Shown here: positions 26,523-35,929 of the stretch, in pieces
Layout of the letters: every line of letters begins with the position of its first letter
Position numbering within the stretch: the stretch's first letter is position 1
Assembly (NCBI GenBank): GCA_947476745.1
Contig: CANJRG010000015.1
Location: forward strand, 37,042 to 101,041
DNA length: 64,000 nucleotides
Direction: 5' to 3'
Origin: Acidimicrobiia bacterium
Lineage (GTDB): Bacteria > Actinomycetota > Acidimicrobiia > Acidimicrobiales > CAIXPF01
Program-made: the position numbers and the translations under genes
The notes under the pieces: generated by a model
Seen by the model: only the letters and a program-made list of their open reading frames with translations
Databases searched by the model: none
What the model was told of the DNA's origin: nothing

Positions 26523-28868
26523 ATGACAGGACTTACTGCGCTGGGCCTCGATGAGTTGATGGCTCGGGCTCGTTTGGTGCGTGATGCGGCCTACGGCCGG
26601 CGGGTCACCTATTCGCCGAAGGTCTTCATCCCGCTCACCAAACTGTGCAATGACCGGTGCCATTACTGCACCTTCGCCCAGCCGCCGGCCAAGGTGTCCT
26701 CTCCGTACCTCGAGCCGTCGGAGGTGCTTGCCATCGCCCGTGCCGGTGCTCGGCGCGGGTGTCACGAGGCGCTGTTCACCCTCGGCGAGCGCCCCGAGGA
26801 CCGCTACCCGGTCGCCGCGGAATGGCTGGCTTCGCACGGCTACGCCTCGACCGTGGACTACGTGCGGGCCATGGGGCAGTTGGTGCTCGACGAGATCGGC
26901 CTACTCCCCCACGCCAACTGCGGCGCGCTCTATGCCGACGAGCTCTCGATGCTGCGGGCCGTCTCGCCGAGCCAGGGCATGATGCTGGAGTCGATAAACC
27001 CCGACCTCGCCTGCCATGAGGGCTCGCCCGACAAGGTCCCGGCCCGGCGTCTCGCCACGCTCGAGGCAGCGGGCGAGGCCCGCATCCCGTTCACCACGGG
27101 CATCCTCATCGGCATCGGTGAGAGCGTGCAGGACCGCATCGAGGCCCTCGAGGCCATCGCCGCGTCGCACGCGCGTTGGGGGCACGTCCAGGAGGTGATC
27201 GTCCAGAACTTCCTGCCCAAGGACGGCACCCGGATGCATCTGCGTGGTGCCTGCCCGCCCGACGACTATCTCGAGGCGTTGGCCTTGGCCCGGCTGATCC
27301 TGCCCGCCGACATCTCCCTGCAGGCCCCGCCCAACCTCTCCGACGACTTCGGCGTCCTGCTCGACGCCGGGATCAACGACTGGGGCGGCGTCTCCCCGGT
27401 CACCCCCGATCACGTGAACCCGGAGCGGCCCTGGCCCGACCTCGACGTGCTGCGCGAGGCCACCGAGGCCCGGGGGTTCGCCCTGGCCCCCCGTCTCACG
27501 GTGTACCCGCGCTACATCGCTGACCGGGGCCGTTGGATTGACCCGACGCTGCACTTCCCGGTCATGGACCGGGCCGACGCCGAGTGGCTCGGCCGCGACG
27601 ATCCGGGAGCGTTGTTCCGTCAGACCATGGAGAACGCCAAGTTCGAGCAGGGCGCAGACGGCGCCGAGGTGGTGTTCATCGGCGACCGCTCTACCGCGTG
27701 GTACTCCGGTGCGACCGCGGACCCGCCGGCGTTGCTGCCCGGCCGGGCGTTCGCCACAGGCGCCGTTCGCGAGGTGCTCGACGGGGTGATGGCCGGTGAG
27801 GAGGTCGGCCTCGACGAGATCGTCACGCTGTTCTCGGCCCGTGGGCCGGAGGTGGCAGCGGTGGCCGAGGTCGCCGACGAGCTGCGCCGCCAGGTGGTGG
27901 GTGACACCGTGACCTGGGTGGCGAACCGGAACATCAACTACACCAACGTCTGCACCTTCAAGTGCCGCTTCTGCGGCTTCTCGAAAGGGCCGCTGTCGCT
28001 GAACCTGCGCGGCACCCCGTATCTGCTGACCCTCGACGACATCGCCCAGCGGGTCCGTGAGGCCTGGGAGATGGGGGCGACGGAGGTGACCTTGCAGGGC
28101 GGCATCCATCCCGACTTCGATGGCGACTACTACATCGATGTCGCCCGGGCGGTGAAGGACGCTGCGCCGGAGATCCACATCCACGGGTTCACCGCGCTCG
28201 AGGTCACCGAGGGTGCCAAGCGCCTCGGGGAGCCGCTCGACGCCTACCTGCGTCGGCTCATGGACGCCGGCCTGCGTTCGTTGCCGGGTACGGCGGCGGA
28301 GATCCTCGACGACGGCATCCGGGCCCTGCTCTGCCCGGACAAGGTCGATACCGAGGAGTGGCTCGAGTGCCACCGCACTGCGCACCGGCTGGGGCTGCGC
28401 TCGAACATCACCATCATGTGTGGCTCGGTCGAGGAGCCGATCCACTGGGCCCGGCACATCGTGCGAACCCGTGACCTGCAGAAGGAGACCGGGGGCTTCA
28501 CCGAGTTCGTCCCGCTCCCGTTCGTGCACATGGCGGCGCCGCTGTACCTGCAGCGCAAGTCCCGGCGTGGTATGACCTTCCGCGAGGTGCTGCTGATGCA
28601 CGCGGTTGGCCGCATCGCCTACCACGGCCTGATCGACAACGTACAGGCCAGCTGGGTGAAGATCGGCGTGCCCGGCGTCCGGCAGCTGCTGCAGGCCGGG
28701 GTCAACGACCTCGGCGGGACCTTGGTCGACGAGAACATCTCACGGGCGGCCGGCGCGAGCCACGGTCAGATGATGACCGAGGACGGCTTCAAGGCGCTGG
28801 TGTACGGCTCGGGCCGGAACCTGGCCCGCCGGACAACCCTGTACGGACTCGCCGAGTCGCCAGCCTGA
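26523..28868 (+). CDS. fbiC: FO synthase, fused CofG-CofH
   Basis: Bifunctional radical SAM enzyme, 781 residues, that makes the deazaflavin FO, precursor of coenzyme F420, from tyrosine and a flavin precursor. The N-terminal CofG half has C42-x3-C46-x2-C49 (CNDRCHYC); the C-terminal CofH half has a second cluster CTFKCRFC near 478-485. The fused form is typical of actinobacteria. It shows that the cell can make F420, which fits the LLM-type oxidoreductase at 60-61 kb. It follows tal with its own predicted promoter. Confidence 0.96.
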   Translation: MTGLTALGLDELMARARLVRDAAYGRRVTYSPKVFIPLTKLCNDRCHYCTFAQPPAKVSSPYLEPSEVLAIARAGARRGCHEALFTLGERPEDRYPVAAEWLASHGYASTVDYVRAMGQLVLDEIGLLPHANCGALYADELSMLRAVSPSQGMMLESINPDLACHEGSPDKVPARRLATLEAAGEARIPFTTGILIGIGESVQDRIEALEAIAASHARWGHVQEVIVQNFLPKDGTRMHLRGACPPDDYLEALALARLILPADISLQAPPNLSDDFGVLLDAGINDWGGVSPVTPDHVNPERPWPDLDVLREATEARGFALAPRLTVYPRYIADRGRWIDPTLHFPVMDRADAEWLGRDDPGALFRQTMENAKFEQGADGAEVVFIGDRSTAWYSGATADPPALLPGRAFATGAVREVLDGVMAGEEVGLDEIVTLFSARGPEVAAVAEVADELRRQVVGDTVTWVANRNINYTNVCTFKCRFCGFSKGPLSLNLRGTPYLLTLDDIAQRVREAWEMGATEVTLQGGIHPDFDGDYYIDVARAVKDAAPEIHIHGFTALEVTEGAKRLGEPLDAYLRRLMDAGLRSLPGTAAEILDDGIRALLCPDKVDTEEWLECHRTAHRLGLRSNITIMCGSVEEPIHWARHIVRTRDLQKETGGFTEFVPLPFVHMAAPLYLQRKSRRGMTFREVLLMHAVGRIAYHGLIDNVQASWVKIGVPGVRQLLQAGVNDLGGTLVDENISRAAGASHGQMMTEDGFKALVYGSGRNLARRTTLYGLAESPA

Positions 28869-28872
28869 TCTG

Positions 28873-28909
28873 ACCGACCACAACCGCGTCGCGGATGCGA
28901 CCGGTCGGT
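28873..28909. terminator. Possible stem-loop after fbiC
   Basis: ACCGACC and GGTCGGT form 7-bp arms around a GC-rich loop that itself can pair. It lies 4 nt after the fbiC stop. No T-run. Confidence 0.35.
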
Positions 28910-29049
28910 GTGGCATCGGCGTTGTCTCGATCGCAGTGTCGCGACCGCCGTCGACCTCGTGATCTGACGGCGTGGTGGCGTGGTGGCCTGACGTCGGGCA
29001 GTCTCCGGTGGTCGGCCCGGCCCGGGCGAACGGCCCATCCCACCATCGA

Positions 29050-29067
29050 GGGTATTGCGTCATACCC
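29050..29067. promoter_or_regulatory. Inverted repeat at the CPBP gene start
   Basis: GGGTAT-TGCGTC-ATACCC ends 5 nt before GTG 29073. Its position over the expected transcription start suggests an operator. Confidence 0.4.
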
Positions 29068-29072
29068 AATAT

Positions 29073-30011
29073 GTGGGACGAAACGCTGACGATGCAGGCC
29101 TCGGCGGTGCCGTCCTGGCGCCGTCGGAGTACCGGGCGTACGGCGCCCCGGTCGGTCCCGGCCGGCTCGAGGTCCTGCTCGACGAGGGCCCCGGCGACGT
29201 CCTGGACGATTCGCTGCACATCGACGCCGGACCAGACGACGCGTCGGTACTCAATTGCGGCGTCGATGCGGCCGGGGACCTTGAGCGTGTCGCGTTCGCC
29301 GGGGCGCTGCCGCTGCGGGCCGGGGTCGCGGCCATGGTCGGCTTCGGGCTGGTCCTGGTGCTCGGTGATGCCCTGCCCATGGTGATCGGCGCACTGCGGG
29401 GACCGGCTGCGGTCACGATGGTCCTGACCGTGGTCGTCCAGTACCTCGCCATGGCCGGCCTCTGCCTCGGGGTGTGCCGGCGTTGGGGAACGGGTTCGCT
29501 ACGGGTCGACCTCGGCTTCTGCATGCGGCGAGCCGACTGGGTGGACGGCACGATCGGCTGGCTCTGTGGGGTCGGGCTGGTGGGCGTCGTCGCCTCGGGG
29601 TTGCGGCAGGTGGGCATACCGACCAGCACGAACAACCCGCTCACGGCCCGAGGCGATGCACCGACGGCATCGCTGCCCCAGTGGCTTGCGGTGGGCCTGG
29701 CGGCGGTGGTGATGGTTGCGGTGGCACCGGTCCTCGAGGAACTGTTGTTCCGTGGCGTGCTACTGCGGTCCCTGCGTAGCCGCGTCGCGCTCGTGCCGGC
29801 GCTGATCGTGCAGGCATTGGCCTTCGGGTTGTTCCACGTCGACGGCCATCGCGGCCTCGGCAACGTTGGCCTCGTCGTCCTGCTCAGCACAGTCGGGCTG
29901 GTACTCGGGGTGGTCGCCTACCGCGATGAGGGGCGGTTGGGCGGGGCGATGATCGCACACGGCTTGCACAACGGGCTGGCCTTCGGGATTGGTTTGGCCG
30001 CTCTGCTCTGA
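29073..30011 (+). CDS. CPBP-family intramembrane metalloprotease
   Basis: A 312-residue membrane protein with about eight hydrophobic helices. The CPBP/Abi motifs are present: EELLFRGVLLRSLRSR (motif 1, about 225), then FGLFHVDGH (motif 2, about 258) and a later MIAHGLHNGLAFG (motif 3, about 293). These supply the Glu and His residues proposed to bind metal. The first 70 residues are soluble and unassigned. Substrate unknown; bacterial relatives process prenylated or exported proteins or confer bacteriocin immunity. GTG 29073 is chosen over TTG 29055. Confidence 0.85.
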   Translation: MGRNADDAGLGGAVLAPSEYRAYGAPVGPGRLEVLLDEGPGDVLDDSLHIDAGPDDASVLNCGVDAAGDLERVAFAGALPLRAGVAAMVGFGLVLVLGDALPMVIGALRGPAAVTMVLTVVVQYLAMAGLCLGVCRRWGTGSLRVDLGFCMRRADWVDGTIGWLCGVGLVGVVASGLRQVGIPTSTNNPLTARGDAPTASLPQWLAVGLAAVVMVAVAPVLEELLFRGVLLRSLRSRVALVPALIVQALAFGLFHVDGHRGLGNVGLVVLLSTVGLVLGVVAYRDEGRLGGAMIAHGLHNGLAFGIGLAALL

Positions 30012-30051
30012 GCACCGACCCCCCGCCCGGCGGCTCCCGGACACCCGGTCT

Positions 30052-30127
30052 CGGTCACCCGACGATCCGGGCCCGGCGAGGCCATCGGGTCCCGGTCACC
30101 CGACGATCCGGGCCCGGCGAGGCCATC
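30052..30127. repeat. 41-bp-period tandem repeat, nearly two copies
   Basis: A 35-bp sequence at 30052-30086 recurs exactly at 30093-30127. Each copy contains the palindrome CCGGGCCCGG. It fills the gap between convergent genes and may serve as a terminator. Confidence 0.85.
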
Positions 30128-30196
30128 CAGGGCGGGCAAGCTCCGGCCGGTGGGCCTGGGCTCCCCGACAAGGCTCGGTGATCGCGCCCGGCGGGG

Positions 30197-30397
30197 TCAG
30201 TCGTCCTCGTCGTTGGTGCCGTCGCGCACGAGCGATGCGGCCCGCTCCACCGCCCGCCGCGCCCGGGTGAGACGACGTTCGAGTTCCGGCTTGCGCTCGC
30301 CGGCGGTGATCGCCTCGCGCAGCGCCTCGAGGGCGCCGTCGGCGAGTTCCTCGGCCAGGGCGTCGAGTCGCTCGGCGAGGCCTTCGAGATCAGCCAT
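30197..30397 (-). CDS. Small charged helical hypothetical protein
   Basis: A 66-residue protein, predicted mostly alpha-helical and rich in Ala, Glu, Leu and Arg, with an acidic end (NDEDD). No family recognised. The ATG lies inside the end of glcF (ATGGCTGA, 8-nt overlap), so it is the last gene of the glc operon and translationally coupled to it. Confidence 0.65.
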   Translation of the reverse strand: MADLEGLAERLDALAEELADGALEALREAITAGERKPELERRLTRARRAVERAASLVRDGTNDEDD

Positions 30398-31574
30398 CGA
30401 CAAGACCGAGCGCCTCGGCCAGCAATTGGACCGGGTGACGAACGGTCAGCCCGGCGGCGGCGAGATGCAGGGAGCACCCAGGGTTGGCGCTGGCCACCAG
30501 GGTGGCTCCGCTGCGGGCGATCGACTCGAGCTTGCGGGTGCGGATGTCGCCGGCAAGTTCGGGTTGCAGGACCGAATAGGCGCCCCCTGCCCCGCAGCAC
30601 AGCCCCTCGTCGTCGAGTTCCACCAGGTCGAGGTAGGGGGCGAGGACCCGGCGGACCGAGAGATGGGCCCGCTGCACATGGCGCAGGTGACAGGGGTCCT
30701 GCACCGCGACCGAGACGGTGCGGCGGGGCCCGACGCCGTCTGGCAGTCGGTCGAGATGCTCGGCGATCCACTCGTGGATGTCACGCACCCGTGTCGAGAA
30801 ATGGCTGGCCTCGTCGGTGCCGAGCAGATGGCCGAGATCTTTGAGCTGCGCTCCACAGCCGGCCGAATCGACCAGAACAGGGTCCTCACCCGGGAAGCTC
30901 CGCATGGTCGCCTCGGCCTGCGCCCGAGCCACGCCGACCAGGCCGGCATGGGTGGCCAGGGCTCCGCAACACCCAGCACCGTGTATCCGCTCTGGCAGGG
31001 TGACCGCGGTGCCCGTGGCCCCGATCACCGCAAGCGCCGCGGCGTGGACGTCGCGCTGCCAGGCATCCATCACACACCCGGTGTGCAGCCAGACCCGAGC
31101 GGCTCCGCTCGCCACGGTCTGCGGTCGCAGCGCAGGAACCCGTAGCGGAAGCCGATCGGGCAGACCGAGGCGGCGGGAGGGCACCAGCCCGCTTCGCTGC
31201 ACGAGTGCCAGCGCCCGTGACCCGATGACCAGGGCGCGGTGGTAGGCCAGGGTCCGGTAGCCGACACGTCGATACCACGGCTGATACCTCGTCTGCTCGT
31301 TGAGGCCCTGTCGGGCGGCCTCCATGAGGTGGCCGAACGGCACTCCGGAAGGACAGGCGGTCTCGCAGCCGCGGCACTGGAGGCAGGTGTCCATCATGTC
31401 CACGAAGGATGCATCGGCCGGCTGGTTACCGACATGGACCTGTCGGATCGCCTCGATCCGGCCGCGGGGTGAGTAGCGCTCCTCGCCGGTCACCCGGAAG
31501 GTGGGACAGTGCGGCAAGCACAGTCCGCAGCTGACACAGGAGGCGAGTTCGTCCTCGACGAGGGGCAGTTTCAC
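30390..31574 (-). CDS. glcF: Glycolate oxidase iron-sulfur subunit
   Basis: A 394-residue electron-transfer subunit. Two 4Fe-4S motifs are clear: C13-x2-C16-x2-C19-x3-C23-P and C64-x2-C67-x2-C70-x3-C74-P. Two CCG-type repeats follow in the C-terminal half (HGAGCCGALATHAG and EGLCCGAGGAYS), typical of GlcF/heterodisulfide reductase-like subunits. The ATG overlaps the glcE stop by 4 nt. Together GlcDEF oxidise glycolate or lactate and deliver electrons to the quinone pool. Confidence 0.92.
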   Translation of the reverse strand: MKLPLVEDELASCVSCGLCLPHCPTFRVTGEERYSPRGRIEAIRQVHVGNQPADASFVDMMDTCLQCRGCETACPSGVPFGHLMEAARQGLNEQTRYQPWYRRVGYRTLAYHRALVIGSRALALVQRSGLVPSRRLGLPDRLPLRVPALRPQTVASGAARVWLHTGCVMDAWQRDVHAAALAVIGATGTAVTLPERIHGAGCCGALATHAGLVGVARAQAEATMRSFPGEDPVLVDSAGCGAQLKDLGHLLGTDEASHFSTRVRDIHEWIAEHLDRLPDGVGPRRTVSVAVQDPCHLRHVQRAHLSVRRVLAPYLDLVELDDEGLCCGAGGAYSVLQPELAGDIRTRKLESIARSGATLVASANPGCSLHLAAAGLTVRHPVQLLAEALGLVDG

Positions 31575-32566
31575 CGGTGATCGGCCTTCCCGTTGCTCGG
31601 AGCCAATGGGTCACGGCCAGGGTTGAGCCGCCCGGTCGGGTCGAACAGCTGCTTCAATCGGCGGTTGAGGGTGACCACGGAGGCGTCCGGTGTCCCCTGG
31701 GTCGGTCCGGGCCACTCGCCGTGCACCACGCCGACCCCGAACTCGGCGACGAATCCGCTGCGTTGCGCCCGGTCCGGCCGGAAGCGACGCAGCACACCGG
31801 GCTCGACGGAGTGTCGTCCGGTCGGGAGCGGGGGTGGCCCCGCCATCGGCTGGAGCCCGGCTTCGAGGGCGATGGCCGTTTGCACGGCTACGTCCTCCGG
31901 GTAGCCCTCGAGGTGCAGCCACACCGTCTCACCGTCCCACAGCAGCGACATCGGTCGGTACAGCCGGTCGAACAGGTCGGCGGGGTCGGCCGGTCCGGCC
32001 AGCCAGGCCGTGGCCTGCGGGCGGGGCCGGGTGCGGAGGGTGACCTCGGCGAGCAGACCCAGTGTGCCGTAGGAGCCGACGAGTACCCGGCACAGATCGA
32101 AACCGGTCACGTTCTTGACCGTCGGTCCCCCTGCGGTGACCAGGAGGCCCTCGGAGGAGACGTAACGGGTCTGCAGCAGCGTTTCCCGGATGTGGCCGTG
32201 CCCGAGTCGGGTCGGACCGCTCAGCCCGACACAGAGCACGCCGCCGACGGTGGCCGCTCGGGGAAGGCCTTGCAGCGCGACCCGCTGGCCCGCCGGTTCC
32301 AGCGCGGCGTCGAGTTCGTCGAGTGTGGTGCCTGCCCGGACCTGGATGGTCATCTCGGCCGGTTCGAAGGCCACCACCCCGGCCGGGGCCCGGACCAGGC
32401 GTGTTCCAGGCTCGGAGCGTCCGCCGAGTTCCCATTGGGTCCGCCCGCCCTCGACGGCCACCGGCCCGGCATCGACCCCGCCCACCTCGTCGGCGAACGC
32501 GAGGAGCACCGGGTCGCGCACCACCCGGTCGGGCAGCGGGGCGAGGGGTCCCGGGCCGGCGCTCAC
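31571..32566 (-). CDS. glcE: Glycolate oxidase FAD-binding subunit GlcE
   Basis: A 331-residue FAD-binding subunit with a PCMH-type fold: VRAGTTLDELDAAL near 85, the LPRAATVGGVLCVGLSGP stretch near 112-130 and VKNVTGFDLCRVLVGSYGTLG near 165. It is shorter than GlcD, as expected. GTG 32566 overlaps the glcD stop (GTGA). The longer upstream frame lies inside glcD and is not used. Confidence 0.9.
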   Translation of the reverse strand: MSAGPGPLAPLPDRVVRDPVLLAFADEVGGVDAGPVAVEGGRTQWELGGRSEPGTRLVRAPAGVVAFEPAEMTIQVRAGTTLDELDAALEPAGQRVALQGLPRAATVGGVLCVGLSGPTRLGHGHIRETLLQTRYVSSEGLLVTAGGPTVKNVTGFDLCRVLVGSYGTLGLLAEVTLRTRPRPQATAWLAGPADPADLFDRLYRPMSLLWDGETVWLHLEGYPEDVAVQTAIALEAGLQPMAGPPPLPTGRHSVEPGVLRRFRPDRAQRSGFVAEFGVGVVHGEWPGPTQGTPDASVVTLNRRLKQLFDPTGRLNPGRDPLAPSNGKADHR

Positions 32567-34008
32567 ACCCAGACCCCGTCGGCCAGCAGCCGTTCCCTGT
32601 GGTGGGCGTCGAGGTGGGCGAGGTCGCCGCAGCGCGATCCCGCCGGCAGCACCTTGGCTGGGTTGCAACGACCGTCGGGATCGAAGGCGTCGCGCAGCCG
32701 GGCCTGGGCGTCGAGATCGGGCTGGGTGAACTGCAGCGCCATGAACGGCTGCTTTTCAAGGCCGATCCCGTGTTCGCCGGAAAGGACCCCGCCGGCCTCG
32801 AGCGACGCCCGGACGATCTCCTCCCCCGCCGCATGCACGCGATCGAGGATGCCTGGCTCACGGGCGTCGAAGACCAGCAGCGGGTGCAGGTTGCCGTCAC
32901 CGGCGTGGAACACGTTCATCACGATCAGGTCGTGGCGGTCGGCGATGGCGTACACCTGCCGCAGCACGTCGAGCAGCTTGGTCCGCGGGACGACGGTGTC
33001 GTGCAGGTAGTAGTTGGGCTTGACCCGGGCAACCGCTCCGAATGCGGTCTTGCGTCCCTTCCACAGCAGCATCCGCTCGGCCTCGTCCGCGGCGACGCGC
33101 ACCGAGCGGGCGCCCTGTGCCATGCACACCTCACGGACCTTTTCGGTCTCGAAGGCCACCCCGCCGGGCAGCCCGTCGACCTCGACGAGGACGATGGCGC
33201 CGGCGTCGGTCGGGTAGCCGGCCCCGACGAAGGCCTCGACGGCCTGGGTGATGCGCTGGTCCATCATCTCTATGGCTGCGGGGACCACGCCGGCGGCGAT
33301 GATGGCCGACACCGCCGCAGCGGCCTGGGCCGGCTCGACGAAATCGGCGAGCAGCGTTGCCACCGCAGGCGGGTTCGGGGTCAGCCGCACGGCGATGCGG
33401 GTGGCGATACCCATGCATCCCTCGCTGCCCACGAACGCGCCGCGTAGGTCGACACCGGCCGGGTCTGCGCCGAGTCCGCCCAGCACCGCGAGCTCCCCGT
33501 TCGGCAGCACGACCTCGATGGCGACGACATGGGCGCTGGTTACGCCGTACGCAAGGCAGTGCGGGCCGCCGGAGTTGTTGGCGACGTTGCCGCCGAGCGA
33601 GCACGACTGCTGCGAGGACGGGTCGGGAGCAAAATGGAATCCGAGCGGCTTGAGATGCCTCGTGAGGTCGAGGTTTATGACCCCGGGCTGCACCCAGACG
33701 ACCCGGTTGTCGAGGTCGACCTCGATCCCGGTCATCTTGGTGGTGACGATCAACAGGGGCTGCTCCAGCGGCACGGCACCGCCTGCCAACCCGGTTCCCG
33801 ACCCCCGTGGGACGATGGCTCGGTCGTGACGCAGCGCCGCTCGGACACAGGCCTGGACCTCGGCGGTGGTGAGCGGGAAGCAGACGACCCCGGCGTCGCC
33901 TCGCATCAATGACGCGTCACGGCCGTACAGAACCTGTTCGAGATGGTCGTTGTGCACCCGGTCCGGGCTGAGGGACGCAGACAGTTCGGCGACGAGGGTG
34001 CCGTCCAC
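32563..34008 (-). CDS. glcD: Glycolate oxidase subunit GlcD
   Basis: The catalytic flavoprotein, 481 residues. The FAD-binding domain has VPRGSGTGLAGGA near 70 and CSLGGNVANNSGGPHCLAYG near 130-150; FVGSEGCMGIAT follows. The C-terminal domain has the metal/substrate stretch NVFHAGDGNLHP and the ending SGEHGIGLEK. GTG 34008 gives a normal length. A longer frame adds a Thr-Arg repeat that is only the shadow of the acidic tail of the gene upstream, so I reject it. Starts 10 nt after that gene. Confidence 0.93.
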   Translation of the reverse strand: MDGTLVAELSASLSPDRVHNDHLEQVLYGRDASLMRGDAGVVCFPLTTAEVQACVRAALRHDRAIVPRGSGTGLAGGAVPLEQPLLIVTTKMTGIEVDLDNRVVWVQPGVINLDLTRHLKPLGFHFAPDPSSQQSCSLGGNVANNSGGPHCLAYGVTSAHVVAIEVVLPNGELAVLGGLGADPAGVDLRGAFVGSEGCMGIATRIAVRLTPNPPAVATLLADFVEPAQAAAAVSAIIAAGVVPAAIEMMDQRITQAVEAFVGAGYPTDAGAIVLVEVDGLPGGVAFETEKVREVCMAQGARSVRVAADEAERMLLWKGRKTAFGAVARVKPNYYLHDTVVPRTKLLDVLRQVYAIADRHDLIVMNVFHAGDGNLHPLLVFDAREPGILDRVHAAGEEIVRASLEAGGVLSGEHGIGLEKQPFMALQFTQPDLDAQARLRDAFDPDGRCNPAKVLPAGSRCGDLAHLDAHHRERLLADGVWV

Positions 34009-34018
34009 GAGACGCGTA

Positions 34019-34210
34019 TCAGTCCTCGTCCTCGTCCTCGTCCTCGTCATCCTCGTCATCGTAGGTGTCTTCGTACTCGATGTCATCGTTGTCAGCGTCA
34101 CGAGCCGGTGCCTCCTTCTGCAGGCTCTCCAAGAGCCTGTCGAAGTCGATGTCCGACGAACGCTTCAACGCCCGAGCCTCTTCGAAGCGGCGATGTCGAC
34201 CCTTTTTCAC
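34019..34210 (-). CDS. Small protein with basic head and long acidic tail
   Basis: A 63-residue protein. The N-terminal third is basic (KKGRHRRFEEARALKRSSD); the end is almost all Asp and Glu, encoded by 6-bp repeats. GTG 34210 follows GGGGAG with 7-nt spacing. No family recognised with confidence. It lies at the head of the glcDEF genes, 10 nt before glcD, so it may be co-transcribed; the charge layout suggests binding to nucleic acid or a basic partner. Confidence 0.65.
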   Translation of the reverse strand: MKKGRHRRFEEARALKRSSDIDFDRLLESLQKEAPARDADNDDIEYEDTYDDEDDEDEDEDED

Positions 34211-34404
34211 GGGCCAGCTCCCCAAGTTGGCATGCGTCCCTGGCCTGGAAAGCCTAGCACGGCAATCCATGGCCACCTTCCAGTGTCAAACGCCGTTTCC
34301 ACGGCCTGTTGCGAGCATGTCGCCGCCGACGCTGACGTGCGAGCAGCCTAGAGCAGCCACCACCCCCGAGCCAGCATTGCCGGGTCGACGGCACCGGCCG
34401 CCGG

Positions 34405-35586
34405 TCAGAGGGGCTGGCCGGAACGACGTTCGATGAGCAGGCCGCCCCGGCCGTCGAACGCCAGGGCCGCGCCGCCGCTGAGCAGCTGGCGGATCTGGTC
34501 GCCGACCAGCTCGGCCCGCCAGCCCAGGGCCAGACGGGCCTGGGGATCGTCGCGCAGCAAGTCCTCGAGGTCGGTTCGGGTGGCCAGCAACGTGGCGTCG
34601 AGTTCGAGGTCGCGGGCCAGTTGCGCCACCCAGGCCGACAGCAGCCCGACGGCGGCCCGCAGCTCCCGGGGAACCTCACTCCTGGCGTTCACCGCCTGGG
34701 CGGGGACCGGTGCGTCCTGACCGGCCCGTACTGCGGCAAGCAGTTCCTCGCCCGCGGTGCCACGGGCATGACGGTCCTCGACCCCGCGTACCTTGCGGAG
34801 ATCAGTGGAGGTGGACGGGGCTTTCTGGGCTATCCCGGCGACGGCCAGGTCCGACAGGACGTGGCGAGTCGGGATGTCACTCGAGGCCGCTCGCCGTTCT
34901 CGCCAGGCAGCCACGGCTCGGGCAACCCCCAACGCCTGGCCGCGCATCTGGCGCACCTCCTTGACGCGGAGGTACGCCTCGTCGGGGTTGCGTCCGCCCC
35001 GGGAACGGTTGACCAGCAGGGCACATTCGGCCTCGGCCCAGCTCAGCCGGCCGCGCTGTTCGAGCTCGGCCGACAGCAGGTCCTGCAGGTGCAGGAGCTC
35101 GGCCACGTCGGAGGCGGCGTACCGGAGCTGGTCGTCGGTGAGGGGGCGGCGAAGCCAGTCGGTGAGGCGGTCGCCCTTGGGAAGGGACTTGCCGAGACGG
35201 CGCTCGTGCAGCTCCGACAACGATGGTGAGGACATGCCCACGAAGCCCGCGGCGACCTGGGTGTCGAAAACCGTCCGGGGCACGGTGCCGCAGGCCAGCT
35301 CGAGCACCTCGAGGTCCTGCGTGGCGGCATGCAGGACGACGGTGACCTCGCCGGCGAGAACCTCGCCGAGCGGGGCGATGTCCACCGCAAGGGGGTCGAT
35401 CAGCACCAGGTTGTCGGGCCAGGCGATCTGCACCAGGGCAAGGCGCGGGAAGTACGTGCGCTCGCGATGGAACTCGGTGTCCAACGCGAATCGTGGCTGT
35501 TGCCGGAGGGCGACGAGAACCTCGGCGAGCGCCTCCGCAGTGGTGATGACCGTGGGCACGTCCCCGATGGTGCGTTGCGCCGGCAT
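34405..35586 (-). CDS. rnd: Ribonuclease D
   Basis: A 393-residue 3-to-5 exoribonuclease of the DEDDy class used in tRNA and stable-RNA maturation. The catalytic residues are in DTEFHRE near 28, LHAATQDLEVLE near 83 and the RYAASDVAELLHL stretch near 150 (Y-x3-D). One or two HRDC domains make up the C-terminal half. ATG 35586 lies 5 nt after the rhodanese stop. Confidence 0.92.
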   Translation of the reverse strand: MPAQRTIGDVPTVITTAEALAEVLVALRQQPRFALDTEFHRERTYFPRLALVQIAWPDNLVLIDPLAVDIAPLGEVLAGEVTVVLHAATQDLEVLELACGTVPRTVFDTQVAAGFVGMSSPSLSELHERRLGKSLPKGDRLTDWLRRPLTDDQLRYAASDVAELLHLQDLLSAELEQRGRLSWAEAECALLVNRSRGGRNPDEAYLRVKEVRQMRGQALGVARAVAAWRERRAASSDIPTRHVLSDLAVAGIAQKAPSTSTDLRKVRGVEDRHARGTAGEELLAAVRAGQDAPVPAQAVNARSEVPRELRAAVGLLSAWVAQLARDLELDATLLATRTDLEDLLRDDPQARLALGWRAELVGDQIRQLLSGGAALAFDGRGGLLIERRSGQPL

Positions 35587-35591
35587 CGAGG

Positions 35592-35921
35592 TCAGAGGGT
35601 GGGGCCGGTGGCGGAGGGCAATCCAGCAGCGACCCAGGCGATCGTGCCGCCGGCCACGTTGGTGGCGGAGGCCCCCCGGTCGTTGAGCCACTCAGCGGCC
35701 CGTTCGCTGCGGGCGCCGCTGCGGCAGATGATCAGGATCGGCTGGTCGCTCGGGATCTCGTCGGCCCGGGCGGTGAGGTCGCTGAGCGGGAGAAGCCGGG
35801 CACCCACCGCATGTACCTCGGCGTATTCATCGGGTTCGCGCACGTCGATCAGCAGGACCCCGGACTGTATCCGGCGGGCAGCTTCGTGGATGTCGACCTC
35901 GGGCACGGCGTTGTCACTCAC
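35592..35921 (-). CDS. Rhodanese-like domain protein
   Basis: A 109-residue single-domain rhodanese. LLIDVREPDEYAEVHAVGA and the active loop CRSGARSERAA with the catalytic Cys (about residue 71) are intact, followed by GGTIAWVAAGLP. Likely handles persulfide sulfur or acts in stress defence; mobA lies upstream and RNase D downstream. The GTG is fixed by a TAGGAT hexamer 8 nt before it. Confidence 0.9.
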   Translation of the reverse strand: MSDNAVPEVDIHEAARRIQSGVLLIDVREPDEYAEVHAVGARLLPLSDLTARADEIPSDQPILIICRSGARSERAAEWLNDRGASATNVAGGTIAWVAAGLPSATGPTL

Positions 35922-35929
35922 GAAGGTGG

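Noticed and set aside
34009..34101. Thr-Arg-rich N-terminal extension of GlcD
   Set aside because: It is the frame-shifted shadow of the acidic 6-bp repeats in the gene upstream; GTG 34008 gives the normal GlcD length.
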